Below are positions 62,306-64,000 of a stretch of 64,000 nucleotides of DNA, piece by piece (positions within the stretch are counted from its first letter, which is position 1; the number at the start of each line of letters is the position of its first letter). Source of the DNA: Debaryomyces hansenii CBS767 (lineage: Eukaryota; Ascomycota; Pichiomycetes; Serinales; Debaryomycetaceae). The position numbers and the translations under genes are program-made. The DNA lies in contig NC_006047.2 in assembly GCF_000006445.2 (NCBI RefSeq), forward strand, positions 1-64,000. Direction: 5' to 3'. The notes under the pieces were generated by a model that was given only the letters and a program-made list of their open reading frames with translations, was not told where the DNA came from and searched no databases.

Positions 62306-64000
62306 CTATATGTTGCATAAAACTCTTTTCGAAATATTTTTTAAGTTCTCTAAATCAGTTTTATCTGGAAGCATTAAACTTTCAATCCATTGCAGTTTAG
62401 AAAACATGGTTGTTTTTGGTTGACAATAGACAGCACATGCATACTTGACACTAGTATTCGAAGCAATAGAACCTATCAATTGTGGGAGCATCACCTTAGA
62501 CGCCATGATATTGGTATTAGGTTCAGGTTTGGATACCTTAGGTTCTCTTGAACGTAAAAGATCAAACATAATGCTGGTGTCTTCTGAGGTTGATATTTCA
62601 GCGTGTTTGCTACTGGTTGTATCCTCAAACGACTTATTATCTACTTCATTACTGAATGAAATAGGAAATCCACCTTCCCTAGTATGAACTTTTTCAGAGG
62701 CATTATTTGTGATTTCATGTATTCTCAAATGATAGCTACCTTTCTGTAGTATCCAGGATTTTACTTCAATTTCAGGGTTAGGTGACCACTCTGAGTACAA
62801 GCCTCCTTCGAAGATCCAAGATTTATGGTCTACTCTAACAAAAAAATCTCTCTTATTGAAACTGAAGCCAATCATATTGTCGATGCATGCAGAGGTGAAA
62901 TCTCCGGAAGTGGTTCTTACGCCGAACCCATATCTAGTACTATAGGCAAATTTACTATATTTCTCACATTGATACTCATCATTCCAGGGCCCACTAACTA
63001 ATGCAATTGTGTTATCGTTATTATGAGAAATATGCATACCGACAACGTTTAAAGTTGCATCTTCTAAAGACAATGCTTCAATCTCTGCTGACCAAAATGG
63101 ATGTGATTCAGGTAGCATTTATGGAGCAAATGCTTTGAAAGCCCAATATGGAGATTGGGGAGAATTGTATCTTTCAGACATAAACATATTAGGATATGAA
63201 AACCCTACGGACAAAATTTCACTTCCAAATGTAGATATTGGCTGCTTTGACCACCATTGTAAATTTCTTAAATACAATCCTTTCAAAGTTCCCCAAGAAA
63301 TAAACGGGTCTTCTTTGGTATTTAATACGCATGGTAATATTCCCCAAAATGCAACAGCTGCAAATCTGTATGTCAAAGAACGACCGTATGGAAGTGACGC
63401 ACCGTTATCACTGAACCAATTTATGAACTGCTTCGCAAAAGATTTAGCTCTTTCTATATATCTAATAGATCTTACTGGATCTTCTTCACGCATTACAATC
63501 GCGTATATTATACCATAGAAATGAAATGCGTACGCATTGTAATAGTCAATTCTAAAGGATTTACCGTCGCCATACCAGCCATCTTCTAGATACATGGTTT
63601 CAATGTCTTGTAAATACTCTTCTGTCATATTATTATCATATTGAATTCCCACTTTTTTCAAGCCCAAATCGATTATAACTCTGAAAAATTTCCAATTATT
63701 ATGACAAAAGTCGCTACCTCTCACTTTAATCAAATAAATGGACAAATTTCTCTTGCCTTCATTTGTCAAAGGGTACCATGCGTATTCAGGTACAAAACAT
63801 AAAGCGAATCCAATTGCTGCAATATCTACTAAGGTCTGATCACAATTTTTAGGTTCACCCCAATATTCAGAATGATGCAAGTTCGTTCCATTTGTAAATC
63901 CTCTTCGATACAATTCCCAATGCTTGAATTCACCACCACCATAGACATATGGGACTACTCCCCATAAAGGTCTAGCAAAGCCTTCCAATTCTGCAGAATG
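62306..64000 (-). pseudogene. DUF2264 protein (GH154-like), 5' end beyond the window, one in-frame stop
   Basis: The frame enters from the right edge (LEGFARPLWGVVPYVYGGG) and runs to TAA 63119-63121. In the same frame, directly at ATG 63118, it continues to 62306. The first part has the DUF2264 (alpha/alpha)-barrel marks WGEP...DQTLVDIAAIGFAL, RFAAVAFWGILP and YNSPQSPYWAFKAFAP. The second begins MLPESHPFWSAEIE, which normally follows without a break. So one codon (a Leu-type position) has become UAA, and ~560 residues are seen in total. DUF2264 members often accompany pectin or glycosaminoglycan use, and some are classed as GH154 uronidases; here it would trim rhamnogalacturonan side groups. 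Either freshly inactivated, or two chains by stop-restart (TAAATG). Confidence 0.75.

Overview
The window is AT-rich nuclear DNA of a budding yeast, most likely a Debaryomyces-type (CUG-clade) species, from a subtelomeric region. Reasons: compact intron-free genes, many Zn2Cys6 regulators and MFS transporters, and three short interstitial copies of a 16-nt G-rich unit (ATGTTGAGGTGTAGGG) that I recall as the D. hansenii telomere repeat. One CTG codon sits where a homologue has Ser. If this is right, CTG should be read as Ser throughout. The first ~300 bases look like a corrupted contig end.

0-7 kb holds the tail of an amino-acid permease, an intact Fe(II)/2-oxoglutarate dioxygenase-like gene, relics of a short-chain dehydrogenase and a class-III aminotransferase, and a Zn2Cys6 regulator. 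7.6-29 kb is dominated by mobile or decayed material. There are three distinct families of genes that join an OrsD/DUF3505-like zinc-finger region to a tyrosine-recombinase-like domain, in one family also to a RecQ/DEAH-type helicase. Each family has a second decayed copy elsewhere in the window. Between them lie a secreted lipase, two inverted relics of a protein-kinase-like gene, a broken secreted-protein gene and a cation/proton antiporter. At 25.2-27.1 kb there is a ~1.9 kb stretch almost without G on the + strand, starting exactly at a telomere-like repeat.

29.9-40.2 kb holds a dienelactone-hydrolase-like gene divergent from a Zn2Cys6 regulator, a Dal5-type transporter with one in-frame stop, and an alpha-glucoside module. 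That module is a convergent isomaltase/maltase and alpha-glucoside permease pair whose promoters share an identical MAL-activator-type site (CGC-N9-CGC). 40.2-46 kb is relic-rich: a recombinase fragment, a nuclear copy of mitochondrial COX2, a duplicated ~320-370 bp segment and a frameshifted siderophore transporter.

46-64 kb reads as a pectin (rhamnogalacturonan I) use cluster: Dal5-type transporter, GH105 unsaturated uronyl hydrolase, PL4 rhamnogalacturonan lyase (now a pseudogene), Zn2Cys6 regulator, dihydrodipicolinate-synthase-type sugar-acid aldolase, C2H2/fungal_trans regulator, sugar porter and a DUF2264 protein running off the right edge. The lyase would cut the polymer, GH105 (and perhaps DUF2264) trim the products, the transporters import them and the aldolase feed carbon into central metabolism. 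The lyase is broken and DUF2264 has a stop, so the pathway may be decaying in this strain.
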